Shown here in pieces: positions 8,350-18,096 of a stretch of DNA of 64,000 nucleotides. Each line of letters starts with the position of its first letter. Position 1 is the first letter of the stretch. This stretch comes from Thalassobellus citreus (lineage in GTDB: Bacteria > Bacteroidota > Bacteroidia > Flavobacteriales > Flavobacteriaceae). The notes under the pieces are model-generated. The model ran no database searches and was not told the DNA's origin. It saw only the letters and a program-made list of their open reading frames with translations. The DNA lies in NCBI RefSeq assembly GCF_044385915.1, contig NZ_JBISCC010000120.1:1-64000 (forward strand), in the 5' to 3' direction. The position numbers and the translations under genes are program-made.

Positions 8350-11300
8350 TTATGCTTCTGTTGTATTTCTCACTTTAGTATGATACTGCACATTAGGCTT
8401 TGTACCAACACTTTCTAATAAATGATACATACGGTCATCTTCTAAAAGTTTTGCAACTTTACTTTCCTTATCGTTAATGTCTCCAAATATCATTGCACCA
8501 CTACTACAAGCTGCAGAACATGCTGTTTGGAATTCACCATCTTTAATTTCTCGTCCATCACGTTTTGCATCTAAAATTGTTTTTTGTGTTTTTTGAATAC
8601 ACATAGAACATTTTTCCATAACACCACGAGAACGTACTACAACATCTGGATTTAAAACCATACGTCCTAAATCATCATTCATATGATAATCGAACTCATC
8701 GTTCCCATTATATAAGAACCAGTTAAAACGACGTACTTTATAAGGACAGTTATTTGCACAATATCTAGTACCAACACAACGGTTATATGCCATATGGTTT
8801 TGACCTTGACGACCATGTGATGTTGCTGCCACAGGACAAACTGTTTCACAAGGTGCATGGTTACAATGTTGACACATTACTGGTTGGAATGCTACTTGAG
8901 GATTTTCTGTTGGGTTTTCTAACTCACCAAAACCACCTAAAGAACCATTATCTCCAAATAATCCTGAAAACTCTTCTTTCTTAGTATCATCTTCAGCAAA
9001 TGTCTCTTCAGATGAATAATATCTATCAATACGTAACCAGTGCATATCACGACTACGACGTACTTCTTCTTTTCCTACTACTGGTACATTATTTTCAGCA
9101 TGACATGCTATAACACAAGCACCACATCCTGTACAAGCATTTAAATCGATTGATAAGTTAAAATGATGCCCTATTGAACGATCAAATTCATCCCATAAAT
9201 CAACTTCTGGAGAAGTAACTGGTGTTTCTTCGTGATTTAATGAAACTGTTGGAACTTTATTCCAAACATCTCTACTAGATGTATTAAAGATTTCTAAAGT
9301 AGTTTCTTTAATAATATCACCACGCCCCATTAAAGTGTTTTGTAACTGAACAGAAGCAAATTCATGCTCGCCTGCTGCAGCTTCAATAGTAACGTCTTGT
9401 ACTTTGCTAAAACCTTGGTATAATGCGTAAGCATTAACACCTGTTTGCATTTCTTCTTTTAAACCTTTTGTTTTACCATAACCTAATGCTAAACCAACAG
9501 AACCTTTTGCTTGTCCTGGTTGAATCATTACTGGTGCAGTAATAGTTGTACCATTAACTGTTACATTAGCATAACTTCCGTTTAAGGCTCCAGTAGCAAC
9601 ATGATTATTTTCTAAACCAAGCGCATCTGCATCAGCTTTAGAAATAGTTAAGTAATTATCCCAAGATGTTCTTGTAAGAGGATCTGGAAACTCTTGTAAC
9701 CATGGGTTGTTGGCTTGTTGACCATCACCCATACCTACTTTAGTATATAATGTTAATTCAAAACCTCCTTTAGATTTAGCTGAAGCAGCTAAAGCATTTG
9801 CTGCATTTCCAGCAGGAGTTTCTGTTTCTTCTGAACTTGTTTCTTGTGTTTGAGCTGCTATTTCACCAACATAAACACCATCATGCAATGCTTCATTAAA
9901 AGAACTTCCACCTAAAATAGTAGTTCCCCAAGCGTCTTTAATATAATCATGATAAGAAACATCGTTTCCTGTCCATTTTAATAAAGCCTCTTGAAATTGT
10001 CTCGTATCAAATAAAGGACGAATAGTTGGCTGTGTTAAAGCATAGTGTCCTTTCTTTATTTCAACATCACCCCATGATTCTAAATAATGTGGTGCTGCAG
10101 CTATATAATTAGTTTCTGAAGACGTTTCATCTGCTTTCATTGAAAACGTAACAGATAATTCTGTTTTTTTCAACCCTGCAGCAAAGTCTGACGCATTTGA
10201 TAAGGTATATAATGGATTTACACCACTCATAATAATAGCAGCAACTTTACCTTCCTTCATATCGGCTACTAAAGAAGCAACAGCTTTATCATTACCTTGT
10301 CTTGTTTTTATTGGAGCAGATTTATCAAAAGCTTTACTACTTAAAGCTTCATTAATATCTAAAGCAACTGTTTGAGCATTTACATCTTGAATACCTGTAA
10401 CTACTACACCTTTACTTCCTGCTTTCTTTAATTCTCTTGCTGCACTTTTAACAGCATCTTCGATATGTTTTGGTAAACTTCCTGAAACAGAACCACCAAC
10501 AACATAACTATATAATTTAGCTAAAGCTAATTTTTGTTCACTTGGTTTTAAAGGCACACGCTTATCTGCATTAGCACCTGTTAACGACATATTAGATTCA
10601 AACTGAATATGACGAGACATTTTACCATGATCTGGAATTCTGTTTTTAGAATACCCAGAATCAAAACCACCACCTTGCCAATCTGATAAGAAATCTGCTC
10701 CGACAGATACAATAGTCATCGCTTTTTCAAAATCATAATTAGCTAATGCGCGTTCACCATATTTAGCTTGGTATGCATCTAATGCAGCTGATTCTGAAAC
10801 AGCATCATAAACTACATGACGAACATTACCGTACTTTTCGCTAAACTCCGATATTAATTTACTTGTAGACGGACTTGCAAAAGTTTGTGTTAATAAAACA
10901 ATCTCTTTATTAGCCGCTGCAATATCTGTTAATTTCTTACTTGTTTCAGCATCAAAATCACTCCAAGAAATAGCATTACCATCTTTTTTAGGACCTTGAA
11001 CTCTTAAGCTATCATACAAGCCTAAAACAGAAGCATTTACTCTAGCATTTGCACTACCATTAGTAGTAGCTAAAGCATTATTTTCAATTTTAATTGGACG
11101 ACCTTCACGCGTTTTAACCAAAACACTTGCAAAATCAAACCCATCAGCAATTGTTGTTGCATAATAGTTTGCAACACCAGGAATAATCTCTGTTGGTTGA
11201 ACTATATAAGGAATCGATTTTTTCACAGGACCTTCACAAGCAGCTAAAGATGCTGCAGCTGTAGTAAACCCTACATATTTTAAGAAATCGCGTCGCGTTG

Positions 11301-11448
11301 TAGAAGAAGTCTCTAATGTATCTTTATCCCCTAAAAATTCATCAGTAGGTATTTCTGCTACAAACTCGTTTTGCTTAAGCGTCTCAACAATAGAGCTATT
11401 CTCGTTTAGCTCTTCAACACTTTTCCAGTATTTCTTGTTTGATGACAT
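8350..11448 (-). CDS. actB: Alternative complex III subunit ActB (fused B1/B2, Tat-exported iron-sulfur lipoprotein)
   Basis: 1032 residues, the usual size of the fused B1+B2 form. A twin-arginine motif TRRDFLKYVG at residues 51-60 leads to a lipobox, SLAAC, with Cys 71, so it is a Tat-exported, lipid-anchored periplasmic protein. Residues about 75-740 resemble a molybdopterin oxidoreductase that has lost its cofactor. From about residue 770 there is a four-cluster ferredoxin-like domain: CTGCGACVIAC, CQHCNHAPCETVC, CVGTRYCANNC, and CSMC with a later CSAACSSG. The clusters pass electrons from quinol at ActC towards ActA. Confidence 0.95.
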   Translation of the reverse strand: MSSNKKYWKSVEELNENSSIVETLKQNEFVAEIPTDEFLGDKDTLETSSTTRRDFLKYVGFTTAAASLAACEGPVKKSIPYIVQPTEIIPGVANYYATTIADGFDFASVLVKTREGRPIKIENNALATTNGSANARVNASVLGLYDSLRVQGPKKDGNAISWSDFDAETSKKLTDIAAANKEIVLLTQTFASPSTSKLISEFSEKYGNVRHVVYDAVSESAALDAYQAKYGERALANYDFEKAMTIVSVGADFLSDWQGGGFDSGYSKNRIPDHGKMSRHIQFESNMSLTGANADKRVPLKPSEQKLALAKLYSYVVGGSVSGSLPKHIEDAVKSAARELKKAGSKGVVVTGIQDVNAQTVALDINEALSSKAFDKSAPIKTRQGNDKAVASLVADMKEGKVAAIIMSGVNPLYTLSNASDFAAGLKKTELSVTFSMKADETSSETNYIAAAPHYLESWGDVEIKKGHYALTQPTIRPLFDTRQFQEALLKWTGNDVSYHDYIKDAWGTTILGGSSFNEALHDGVYVGEIAAQTQETSSEETETPAGNAANALAASAKSKGGFELTLYTKVGMGDGQQANNPWLQEFPDPLTRTSWDNYLTISKADADALGLENNHVATGALNGSYANVTVNGTTITAPVMIQPGQAKGSVGLALGYGKTKGLKEEMQTGVNAYALYQGFSKVQDVTIEAAAGEHEFASVQLQNTLMGRGDIIKETTLEIFNTSSRDVWNKVPTVSLNHEETPVTSPEVDLWDEFDRSIGHHFNLSIDLNACTGCGACVIACHAENNVPVVGKEEVRRSRDMHWLRIDRYYSSEETFAEDDTKKEEFSGLFGDNGSLGGFGELENPTENPQVAFQPVMCQHCNHAPCETVCPVAATSHGRQGQNHMAYNRCVGTRYCANNCPYKVRRFNWFLYNGNDEFDYHMNDDLGRMVLNPDVVVRSRGVMEKCSMCIQKTQKTILDAKRDGREIKDGEFQTACSAACSSGAMIFGDINDKESKVAKLLEDDRMYHLLESVGTKPNVQYHTKVRNTTEA

Positions 11449-11481
11449 ATTATATAATTGAATTACTTCTTATTAAATTTA

Positions 11482-12783
11482 TTAGTAGTGACATTTACCA
11501 CATTCTAAACCACCCATTTCAGCTTCCGTAAATTCTTTTACGCCATACTTTTTAGATAATTCTTCATGTATTTTTTTGTAATAGTCATTGTCTTTAATAT
11601 TCACATTTGTTGTTCTATGACATTCTATACACCAACCCATTGTTAGAGGAGCGAATTGCTCAACAATCTCCATGGTTTCAATAGGACCATGACATGTTTG
11701 ACATTCAACACCTGCCACAGTAACGTGTTGTGAGTGATTAAAGTAAACAAAGTCTGGTAAATTATGAATTCTAACCCATTTAACTGGCTTTGAATCTCCT
11801 GTGTATTTTTGATCGGCATCATCCCATCCTACTGCATCATATAATTTTTTGATTTCAGCATTATAATCTTTACCAATAGCTTTTCCTTCCGCTAACGTTT
11901 CAGGTGCTACTTCATAAATTGACTTATGACAATTCATACATACATTTAAAGAAGGAATCCCTGATGTTTTACTTACTCTTGCAGAAGAATGACAGTATTT
12001 ACAATCAACTCCATTATCTCCGGCATGTATTTTATGAGAAAAGTGTATTGGTTGTACTGGTTGATACCCTTGATCTACTCCAATTTGCATTAAATATCCA
12101 AAAACAAAATATGCACTAGACAACAAAAGAAATATAGTAAACACCAACACTAAGAATTGATTCTTAATAAAGGCTTGCCAAAGCGGCATTCTTTTTGAAT
12201 CTTCTGGAACCTCAATATTTTGGGCCATTGCAAAACGACGCAACGTTTTGTTTACTAAAAATAATCCAGCAGCTAAAAGCACAAATAATATTGCTAGAGC
12301 CCCTAAAATTAATTCGTTTGAAATACCAGAAGAAGATCCCGTTGTATTTGCAGTAGACGCTCCTGTATCAACAGTAGCAACAGGCGCTTTCTTTTCTTCA
12401 GCAGTATAAGCTAAAATATTGTCTATATCTTCATTTGATAATTGAGGAAAAGCAGTCATTGCAGCTCCACCAAATTCATTATAAATTTTATTAGCGTAAG
12501 CATCACCAGATTTAATAACTCCTGAACTATTTTTAATCCAAGCATAAATCCATTCTCTATCCAAACCTTGTTCGTCAGATAAACGAGTTTCTACGTGACG
12601 TAATGCTGGACCTGTCATTTTCTTATCTAACTTATGACAAGCAGCACAATTCGCATTAAATAATGATTTTCCTTTTGCTGGATCTCCATCTTGAGCAGAA
12701 AGAGATGTTGTAAACGCTAATAAAATAATTAAGCCGACATGAAGAATGCTTTTACTTAATTTACGGTGAATCACCTGTTTCAT
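11482..12783 (-). CDS. actA: Alternative complex III subunit ActA, fused mono-haem plus penta-haem cytochrome c
   Basis: 433 residues and the first gene of the operon. A signal peptide (to about residue 30) is followed by a cytochrome c domain with one CAACH site (residues 46-50), then two membrane helices (about 156-180 and 207-232). A periplasmic penta-haem domain follows with CKYCH, CMNCH, CQTCH, CIECH and, at the extreme C-terminus, CGKCH. Classical ActA carries only the penta-haem part, so the extra N-terminal haem domain is a fusion, which is common in Bacteroidota. It accepts electrons from ActB and hands them to ActE or the oxidase. Confidence 0.95.
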   Translation of the reverse strand: MKQVIHRKLSKSILHVGLIILLAFTTSLSAQDGDPAKGKSLFNANCAACHKLDKKMTGPALRHVETRLSDEQGLDREWIYAWIKNSSGVIKSGDAYANKIYNEFGGAAMTAFPQLSNEDIDNILAYTAEEKKAPVATVDTGASTANTTGSSSGISNELILGALAILFVLLAAGLFLVNKTLRRFAMAQNIEVPEDSKRMPLWQAFIKNQFLVLVFTIFLLLSSAYFVFGYLMQIGVDQGYQPVQPIHFSHKIHAGDNGVDCKYCHSSARVSKTSGIPSLNVCMNCHKSIYEVAPETLAEGKAIGKDYNAEIKKLYDAVGWDDADQKYTGDSKPVKWVRIHNLPDFVYFNHSQHVTVAGVECQTCHGPIETMEIVEQFAPLTMGWCIECHRTTNVNIKDNDYYKKIHEELSKKYGVKEFTEAEMGGLECGKCHY

Positions 12784-12866
12784 ATTGTTGGTTAAATTAA
12801 CTTCTAAACTTTGGTATGACTTTTGTCATTTAATATGATGACAAAAAAACTTATAAAAATCTCAAG

Positions 12867-12896
12867 CAAAAGTAATATTTAAAGTCGATTTGCAAA
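12867..12896 (-). promoter_or_regulatory. Predicted primary-sigma promoter of the act-cox operon
   Basis: On the minus strand, TTTG (12896-12893), an 18-nt spacer and TACTTTTG (12874-12867) match the Bacteroidota -33/-7 pattern TTTG-N19-TAnnTTTG. It would start transcription near 12860, giving a leader of about 77 nt to actA. Confidence 0.6.
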
Positions 12897-12972
12897 ATGT
12901 TAGAGAACGGTTAATTAATAATTTAGAGAGATTCTAAATAATAAAAACAACCACAATTTAAATTATAACGTA

Positions 12973-12980
12973 TACATTTG
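12973..12980 (+). promoter_or_regulatory. Predicted -7 element for the SPOR-domain gene
   Basis: TACATTTG matches TAnnTTTG. It lies 18 bp before the chosen ATG (12999), so a TTG start at 12978 would fall inside the promoter. No good -33 TTG is seen. Confidence 0.4.
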
Positions 12981-12998
12981 TACAAATATATTAAAGAA

Positions 12999-13397
12999 AT
13001 GAAAACATTGAGTTTGAAAATTAGTGCTTTAGCTATTTTGGTGTTTATAATATCTACAACTTCTAGCTATTCTCAAGAAGGAACAGTAAGCTTAGATCAA
13101 GATAAAAAAATTGAAACTTTATTAAATCTTAAAAAAGAAATAAATAAACTCGAAAATAATTCTGATCGCTATAAAATTCAAATATATAACGGTAATAGAT
13201 CTGGCGCACAAGCAGCTCAGAAAAAATTTAAAGAGTCTTTTAGTGATTGGAATTCAACTGACAGTTATGAGTCTCCAAACTTTAAAATATGGGTTGGAAA
13301 CTTTAGAACACGTTTAGAAGCAGACAGAGCTTTAAAACGTATTAAATCAAAATTTCCTAGCGCATTTATTTTTAAACCTCTAAAGAAAAAGGACTAG
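12999..13397 (+). CDS. Secreted SPOR-domain protein
   Basis: 132 residues from the ATG at 12999; an extended frame begins with TTG at 12978 but overlaps the promoter. The signal peptide (MKTLSLKISALAILVF... to SYSQ) is followed by a short coiled segment and a C-terminal SPOR domain (YKIQIYNGNR through KFPSAFIFKP). That domain has the characteristic WVGNFRTRLEADRAL turn. SPOR domains bind denuded peptidoglycan glycan strands, often at division sites. It is a single-gene unit and converges with the tail-collar gene; the two stop codons overlap in CTAG. Confidence 0.85.
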   Translation: MKTLSLKISALAILVFIISTTSSYSQEGTVSLDQDKKIETLLNLKKEINKLENNSDRYKIQIYNGNRSGAQAAQKKFKESFSDWNSTDSYESPNFKIWVGNFRTRLEADRALKRIKSKFPSAFIFKPLKKKD

Positions 13398-13867
13398 TTT
13401 CTAGAAGGATAAATACCTTGTAATGCAATAATATAGCTAATTCCTATATAGGGATCTCTTGTATAAAAATCAGGGTCACCGCTTCTAACACTATAGGTTT
13501 CATATGTTTTTCCTGAAAGTTTTTCAGAGACACTTATTTTCCTTAATTCTTTTGATTCTGCCCCTCCTTTTTGTCCTAAATCTATTTCACTTAAATTTTT
13601 CCCTTGCCCTTGATGAATTGGAGTTCTCCCTCTAAGATCTGGTAAAGCAAAAGTGGTTCTACCATCGCCACCATAAGTGGTTCCTAATAATGAAAACAAA
13701 GCTGAATTTTGACTAACAGACAATAACTGACCATCACAAAAAGCCCAGCCTCTTGGAGCAAAATTACCAGCAAACATTCTAATTTCTCCTATAAATGCTT
13801 CTTGGGCATTAGAAAACGTGGTAGATAAAGTTAAAAAAGTTACTAAAATTAAAAATTTAGTTTTCAT
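13394..13867 (-). CDS. Secreted phage tail-collar (microcystin-dependent-like) protein
   Basis: An upstream extension to 13948 overlaps the infB terminator. The ATG at 13867 gives a clean signal peptide (MKTKFLILVTFLTLSTTFSNAQ) and 157 residues. The mature part starts EAFIGEIRMFAGNFAPRGW, followed by FCDGQLLSV and LPDLRGRTP, and ends YIIALQGIYPSRN. These are signatures of the phage tail-collar domain (MdpB family). The stretch between LRGR and the C-terminus is shorter than in typical 170-180-residue members. Its role in bacteria is unknown; phage origin is only inferred from the fold. Confidence 0.85.
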   Translation of the reverse strand: MKTKFLILVTFLTLSTTFSNAQEAFIGEIRMFAGNFAPRGWAFCDGQLLSVSQNSALFSLLGTTYGGDGRTTFALPDLRGRTPIHQGQGKNLSEIDLGQKGGAESKELRKISVSEKLSGKTYETYSVRSGDPDFYTRDPYIGISYIIALQGIYPSRN

Positions 13868-13922
13868 ATATATTGTGTTAGAATTAGAACTACAAGATAA
13901 AAAATAAATTAAAATCATAAAA

Positions 13923-13945
13923 AAAGCGACCAAATTGGTCGCTTT
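13923..13945 (-). terminator. Intrinsic terminator of the rimP-nusA-infB operon
   Basis: Stem AAAGCGACC / GGTCGCTTT, loop AAATT. On the minus strand it is followed by a run of T. It lies 35 bp beyond the infB stop. Confidence 0.85.
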
Positions 13946-13980
13946 CATTTTTATACTTCATGATATATCTAAATGATATA

Positions 13981-16824
13981 TTATTTAAGTTTCTTCTTAA
14001 CTTCAACTTCATGGAAAGCTTCAATAATATCGCCTTCCTTAATGTCGTTGTAATTTTTAATTTGCATACCACAATCGTAACCTTTTGTTACTTCTTTAGC
14101 ATCGTCTTTAAATCGTTTTAAAGAAGCTAATTCTCCAGTATAAACAACAACACCATCTCTAATTAATCTAATACCAGAGCTTCTAAGTATTTTACCATTA
14201 GTAACCATACAACCTGCAATACTACCTATTTTAGTTACTTTAAATATTTCTCTAATTTCGGCAGTACCTAAAATCTCTTCTTTAAGCTCTGGAGATAACA
14301 TACCTTCCATAGCGTCTTTAAGATCATTTATAGCATCATAGATAATTGAGTATGTTCTAATATCAATTTCTTCTTTATCGGCAATCATTCTTGCATTTCC
14401 AACCGGACGCACATTAAATCCTACGATAATAGCATCAGATGCTGATGCTAATAGCACATCACTTTCTGTAATGGCACCAACACCTTTATGAAGAATATTA
14501 ACTTGTATCTCTTCTGTAGATAATTTTTGGAAAGAATCTGTTAAGGCTTCAACCGAACCATCTACATCACCTTTAAGGATGATATTTAATTCTTGGAAGT
14601 CTCCAAGTGCGATACGACGACCAATTTCATCAAGTGTAATATGACGTTGTGTTCTAACTGATTGTTCGCGTTGTAACTGTGCACGTTTTGAAGCTATTTG
14701 CTTCGCTTCACGTTCATCTTCAAATACATTGAATTTATCTCCAGCTTGTGGTGCACCATCTAAACCAAGAATAGATACTGGTGTTGAAGGCCCTGCTTCA
14801 GCAACATCGTTACCACGTTCGTCATGCATCGCTTTAACTTTACCACTATTTTTTCCTGCTAGAACATAATCACCAACTTTTAAAGTTCCTGCTTGTACTA
14901 ATATAGTAGATACATAACCTCTACCTTTATCTAAAAAGGCTTCAACTACAGTACCAACAGCCGCTTTCTTTGGATTTGCTTTTAGTTCTAATAATTCTGC
15001 TTCAAGTAATACTTTTTCAAGTAATTCTTTAACACCAGTTCCCATTTTTGCTGAGATATCATGAGATTGGATTTTCCCACCCCAATCTTCAACTAATAGG
15101 TTCATTTGCGCTAAGCCTTCTTTAATTCTATCAGGATTAGCATCTGGCTTATCAATTTTATTTATTGCAAAAACAATAGGAACTCCCGCAGCTTGTGCAT
15201 GCGAAATAGCTTCTTTTGTTTGTGGCATAATATCATCATCGGCAGCAGCTACAATAATAGCAATATCTGTAACTTGAGCACCACGAGCACGCATCGCTGT
15301 AAAGGCCTCGTGACCTGGAGTATCTAAAAAGGCTATTTTTTGACCGTTTTCTAACTCTACTCCGTAAGCACCAATATGCTGTGTAATACCTCCAGACTCA
15401 CCTGCAATTACATTTTCTTTACGAATGTAATCTAGAAGTGATGTTTTACCATGATCTACGTGTCCCATTACAGTTACAATTGGCGCACGTGATTTTAAAT
15501 CTTCTGGTTTATCTTCAACTTCTTCTATAGATTCTTCAATGTCTGCAGTTACAAATTCAACTTGATAACCAAATTCATCTGCTACAATAGATAATGTTTC
15601 AGCATCTAAACGCTGATTCATAGTTACCATCATACCAAGAGACATACATGCAGAAATAATTTGAGTTACCCCAACATCCATCATAGTAGCCATTTCACTT
15701 GCCGTAACAAACTCGGTTACTTTAATGATTTTGCTTTCTGCTGCTTCGATTTGTTGATCGATTTCAGTCTGCTCTCTATGCTTATCTCTTTTATCTCTTC
15801 TGTTTTTTGCTCCTCTACCTTTGTTAGATTTTCCTTGAAGTTTTTCAAGTGTTTCTCTAACTTGTTTCTTTACATCTTCTTCAGAAGGCTCTTCTTTAAC
15901 TACATTACGTCTTCCTTGTCCTGGTTTCCCTTTAAAACGATCGTTACCACCTGGTCTTACTCCTCCTGGTCTTCCTGCACCACCTGGTCTATTAGAACCT
16001 CCTGTATTTGGGCCTCCAACTTTACTTATACGACGGCGTTTTTTCTTGTTTGCGTCTCCTGCTTTTGGGTCTGTTTTTTTATCAACAGGCTTTTTCTTTG
16101 GCTTATTAAATTGAGATAAATCAATTTTATCTCCAGCTATTTTTGGACCAGTAAGCTTTTTATATTGTGTTTGAACTTTTTCTTCTGGAATGACAATTTC
16201 ATCATCAACAATAATTGGAGCTTCTTTAGAAGGCGCTTTTTTCTCAACTACAACTTTTTCTTCTGCAACTGGTTTAGAATCTTCTACTTTTGCTGTTTCT
16301 TTAACGTCGTCTTTAACAACATCTTCCTTAACAACTTTAGCAACTTCTTCTTTTACCGTTTCAACAACTTTAGGTTTTGCAGTTTCTAGCTTTTCAACTT
16401 CTGGTTTAGCAACCTCTTCTTTTTTAACTTCCTCCTTAACCTCAGCTGGTTTAACTTCAGCATTTTTAGCTTTAGGATTCAAATCAATTTTACCAACTTG
16501 CTTAGGTCCAGAAAGTACTTTAGAGGCTTTTACAACTTCTTCTCTTCTGGCTGATGCTTTTTGCTTCTCTTCAAGTTCACGCTCGCGTTGTTCACGCAAC
16601 ACTTCTTTCTCTTTTAGTTTAGCAACACCAACTTCTTTAGACGCTACTTTTTTACTTGCATCTGTTTGAAATTCACCTGAAAGAACTCTGTATGTTTCTT
16701 CAGAAATTTTCGTAGTAGGTCGCTTCTCTATTTCAATGCCTTTTGAATCTAAAAATTCAACAGCACGATCTAAAGAGATATTAAGCTCACGTAATACCTT
16801 ATTTAATCTAATTGTCTCAGCCAT
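13981..16824 (-). CDS. infB: Translation initiation factor IF-2
   Basis: 947 residues. There is an N-terminal IF2_N-like helix bundle (about residues 1-50), then a long Lys/Glu/Ala/Val low-complexity linker (about 70-380) with a Gly/Arg-rich patch, a second IF2_N domain, and the GTPase. The GTPase motifs are intact: G1 GHVDHGKT near residue 452, G3 DTPGHEAF, G4 NKIDKPDAN, and G5 SAKMGTG. Domain II and the fMet-tRNA-binding C-terminal domain follow. It positions initiator tRNA on the ribosome. It is the last gene of the operon. The linker creates long spurious antisense frames. Confidence 0.97.
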   Translation of the reverse strand: MAETIRLNKVLRELNISLDRAVEFLDSKGIEIEKRPTTKISEETYRVLSGEFQTDASKKVASKEVGVAKLKEKEVLREQRERELEEKQKASARREEVVKASKVLSGPKQVGKIDLNPKAKNAEVKPAEVKEEVKKEEVAKPEVEKLETAKPKVVETVKEEVAKVVKEDVVKDDVKETAKVEDSKPVAEEKVVVEKKAPSKEAPIIVDDEIVIPEEKVQTQYKKLTGPKIAGDKIDLSQFNKPKKKPVDKKTDPKAGDANKKKRRRISKVGGPNTGGSNRPGGAGRPGGVRPGGNDRFKGKPGQGRRNVVKEEPSEEDVKKQVRETLEKLQGKSNKGRGAKNRRDKRDKHREQTEIDQQIEAAESKIIKVTEFVTASEMATMMDVGVTQIISACMSLGMMVTMNQRLDAETLSIVADEFGYQVEFVTADIEESIEEVEDKPEDLKSRAPIVTVMGHVDHGKTSLLDYIRKENVIAGESGGITQHIGAYGVELENGQKIAFLDTPGHEAFTAMRARGAQVTDIAIIVAAADDDIMPQTKEAISHAQAAGVPIVFAINKIDKPDANPDRIKEGLAQMNLLVEDWGGKIQSHDISAKMGTGVKELLEKVLLEAELLELKANPKKAAVGTVVEAFLDKGRGYVSTILVQAGTLKVGDYVLAGKNSGKVKAMHDERGNDVAEAGPSTPVSILGLDGAPQAGDKFNVFEDEREAKQIASKRAQLQREQSVRTQRHITLDEIGRRIALGDFQELNIILKGDVDGSVEALTDSFQKLSTEEIQVNILHKGVGAITESDVLLASASDAIIVGFNVRPVGNARMIADKEEIDIRTYSIIYDAINDLKDAMEGMLSPELKEEILGTAEIREIFKVTKIGSIAGCMVTNGKILRSSGIRLIRDGVVVYTGELASLKRFKDDAKEVTKGYDCGMQIKNYNDIKEGDIIEAFHEVEVKKKLK

Positions 16825-16853
16825 AAATCGCCTTTAAAATACTCAAATATATG

Positions 16854-18086
16854 TTATTCTTCGAACTCTTCCTTAAGAATTCTTATAACATCTTTAATTG
16901 TTTCTTCTTCTAAATCAGTTCTTTTTACTAAATCATCAACTTCTTGCTCTAAAACACTTTTAGCAGTGTCTAACCCAGCTTTACTAAATTCGTCAATAAT
17001 CCATCCTTCAATTTCATCAGAGAACTCTCTTAATTCAACATCTTCTTCTGCTCCTTCTCTAAACACATCTATTTCGTAACCAGTTAGTTGACCAGCTAAA
17101 CGAATGTTATGCCCGCCTCTACCAATTGCTTTACTTACTTCTTCTGGTTTTAAAATAACCTCAGCTCGCTTTGTTTCTTCATTAATTTTTACTGAAGTTA
17201 CTCTTGCAGGGCTTAAAGCACGCGTAATATATAATTGTAAATTATTAGTATAATTTATTACATCAATATTTTCATTACCTAATTCACGAACAATACCGTG
17301 AATCCTAGATCCTTTCATACCTACACAAGCTCCAACTGGATCTATTCTATCATCATAAGAATCTACCGCAACTTTAGCTTTCTCTCCTGGTATTCTTACT
17401 ACATTTTTAATAGTAATTAATCCATCAAAAACTTCTGGTATTTCTTGTTCAAATAACTTTTCTAAAAAAGCAGGAGAACTTCTAGACATCATAATAGTAG
17501 GTTTTGCTCCTTTAAGCTCTACACTATCAATAACACCTTTAACATTATCTCCTTTTCTAAAAAAATCAGATGGGATTTGTCTGTCTTTTGGAAGGACAAT
17601 TTCATTACCTTCATCATCTAACAAAATAACTGCTCTGTGACGAATATGATGAACCTCTGCTGTATATATTTCTCCTATTAAATCTTTAAATTGCTTATAG
17701 ATAATAGTATTATCATGCTCATGAATCTTAGAAATTAGGTTTTGACGTAATGCTAAAATAGCACGTCTTCCTAAATCAATAAGTTTAACTTCTTCAGAAA
17801 CATCTTCACCTACTTCAAAATCTGGTTCAATTTTACGAGCTTCAGTTAAAGTAATTTCTTGATTTGGTTCTTCTACTTCACCATCGGCTACAACAATTCT
17901 ATTTCTCCATATTTCTAAATCACCTTTATCAGGGTTTACAATAATATCAAAATTATCATCATCACCAAATTTCTTTTTTAAGGCGCTTCTAAATACATCT
18001 TCTAAAATTGCCATTAACGTTACTCTGTCAATTAGCTTATCGTCTTTGAATTCTGAAAAAGATTCAATTAACGCGATATTCTCCAT
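16854..18086 (-). CDS. nusA: Transcription termination/antitermination factor NusA
   Basis: 410 residues, the short Bacteroidota form without the E. coli acidic repeats. The order is: NusA N-terminal RNA polymerase-binding domain (ALIESFSEFKDDK...), S1 domain (about 130-200), KH1 and KH2. The KH part has GACVGMKGSRIHGIVREL and the GxxG-type AIGRGGHNIRLA. It modulates pausing, termination and antitermination. It sits 10 bp after rimP and 29 bp before infB. Confidence 0.97.
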   Translation of the reverse strand: MENIALIESFSEFKDDKLIDRVTLMAILEDVFRSALKKKFGDDDNFDIIVNPDKGDLEIWRNRIVVADGEVEEPNQEITLTEARKIEPDFEVGEDVSEEVKLIDLGRRAILALRQNLISKIHEHDNTIIYKQFKDLIGEIYTAEVHHIRHRAVILLDDEGNEIVLPKDRQIPSDFFRKGDNVKGVIDSVELKGAKPTIMMSRSSPAFLEKLFEQEIPEVFDGLITIKNVVRIPGEKAKVAVDSYDDRIDPVGACVGMKGSRIHGIVRELGNENIDVINYTNNLQLYITRALSPARVTSVKINEETKRAEVILKPEEVSKAIGRGGHNIRLAGQLTGYEIDVFREGAEEDVELREFSDEIEGWIIDEFSKAGLDTAKSVLEQEVDDLVKRTDLEEETIKDVIRILKEEFEE

Positions 18087-18096
18087 AGATCTTGAA

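Noticed and set aside
12978..12998. TTG-started N-terminal extension of the SPOR protein
   Set aside because: The TTG overlaps the TACATTTG promoter element; the ATG at 12999 starts the signal peptide.
13890..14072. 60-codon minus-strand frame
   Set aside because: It spans the infB end and its terminator in another frame.
15661..16669. Long plus-strand frames rich in Ser/Thr or Phe/Cys opposite infB
   Set aside because: They are antisense shadows of the Lys/Glu/Ala-rich linker of IF-2; composition follows from the complement and no start signal or family is seen.
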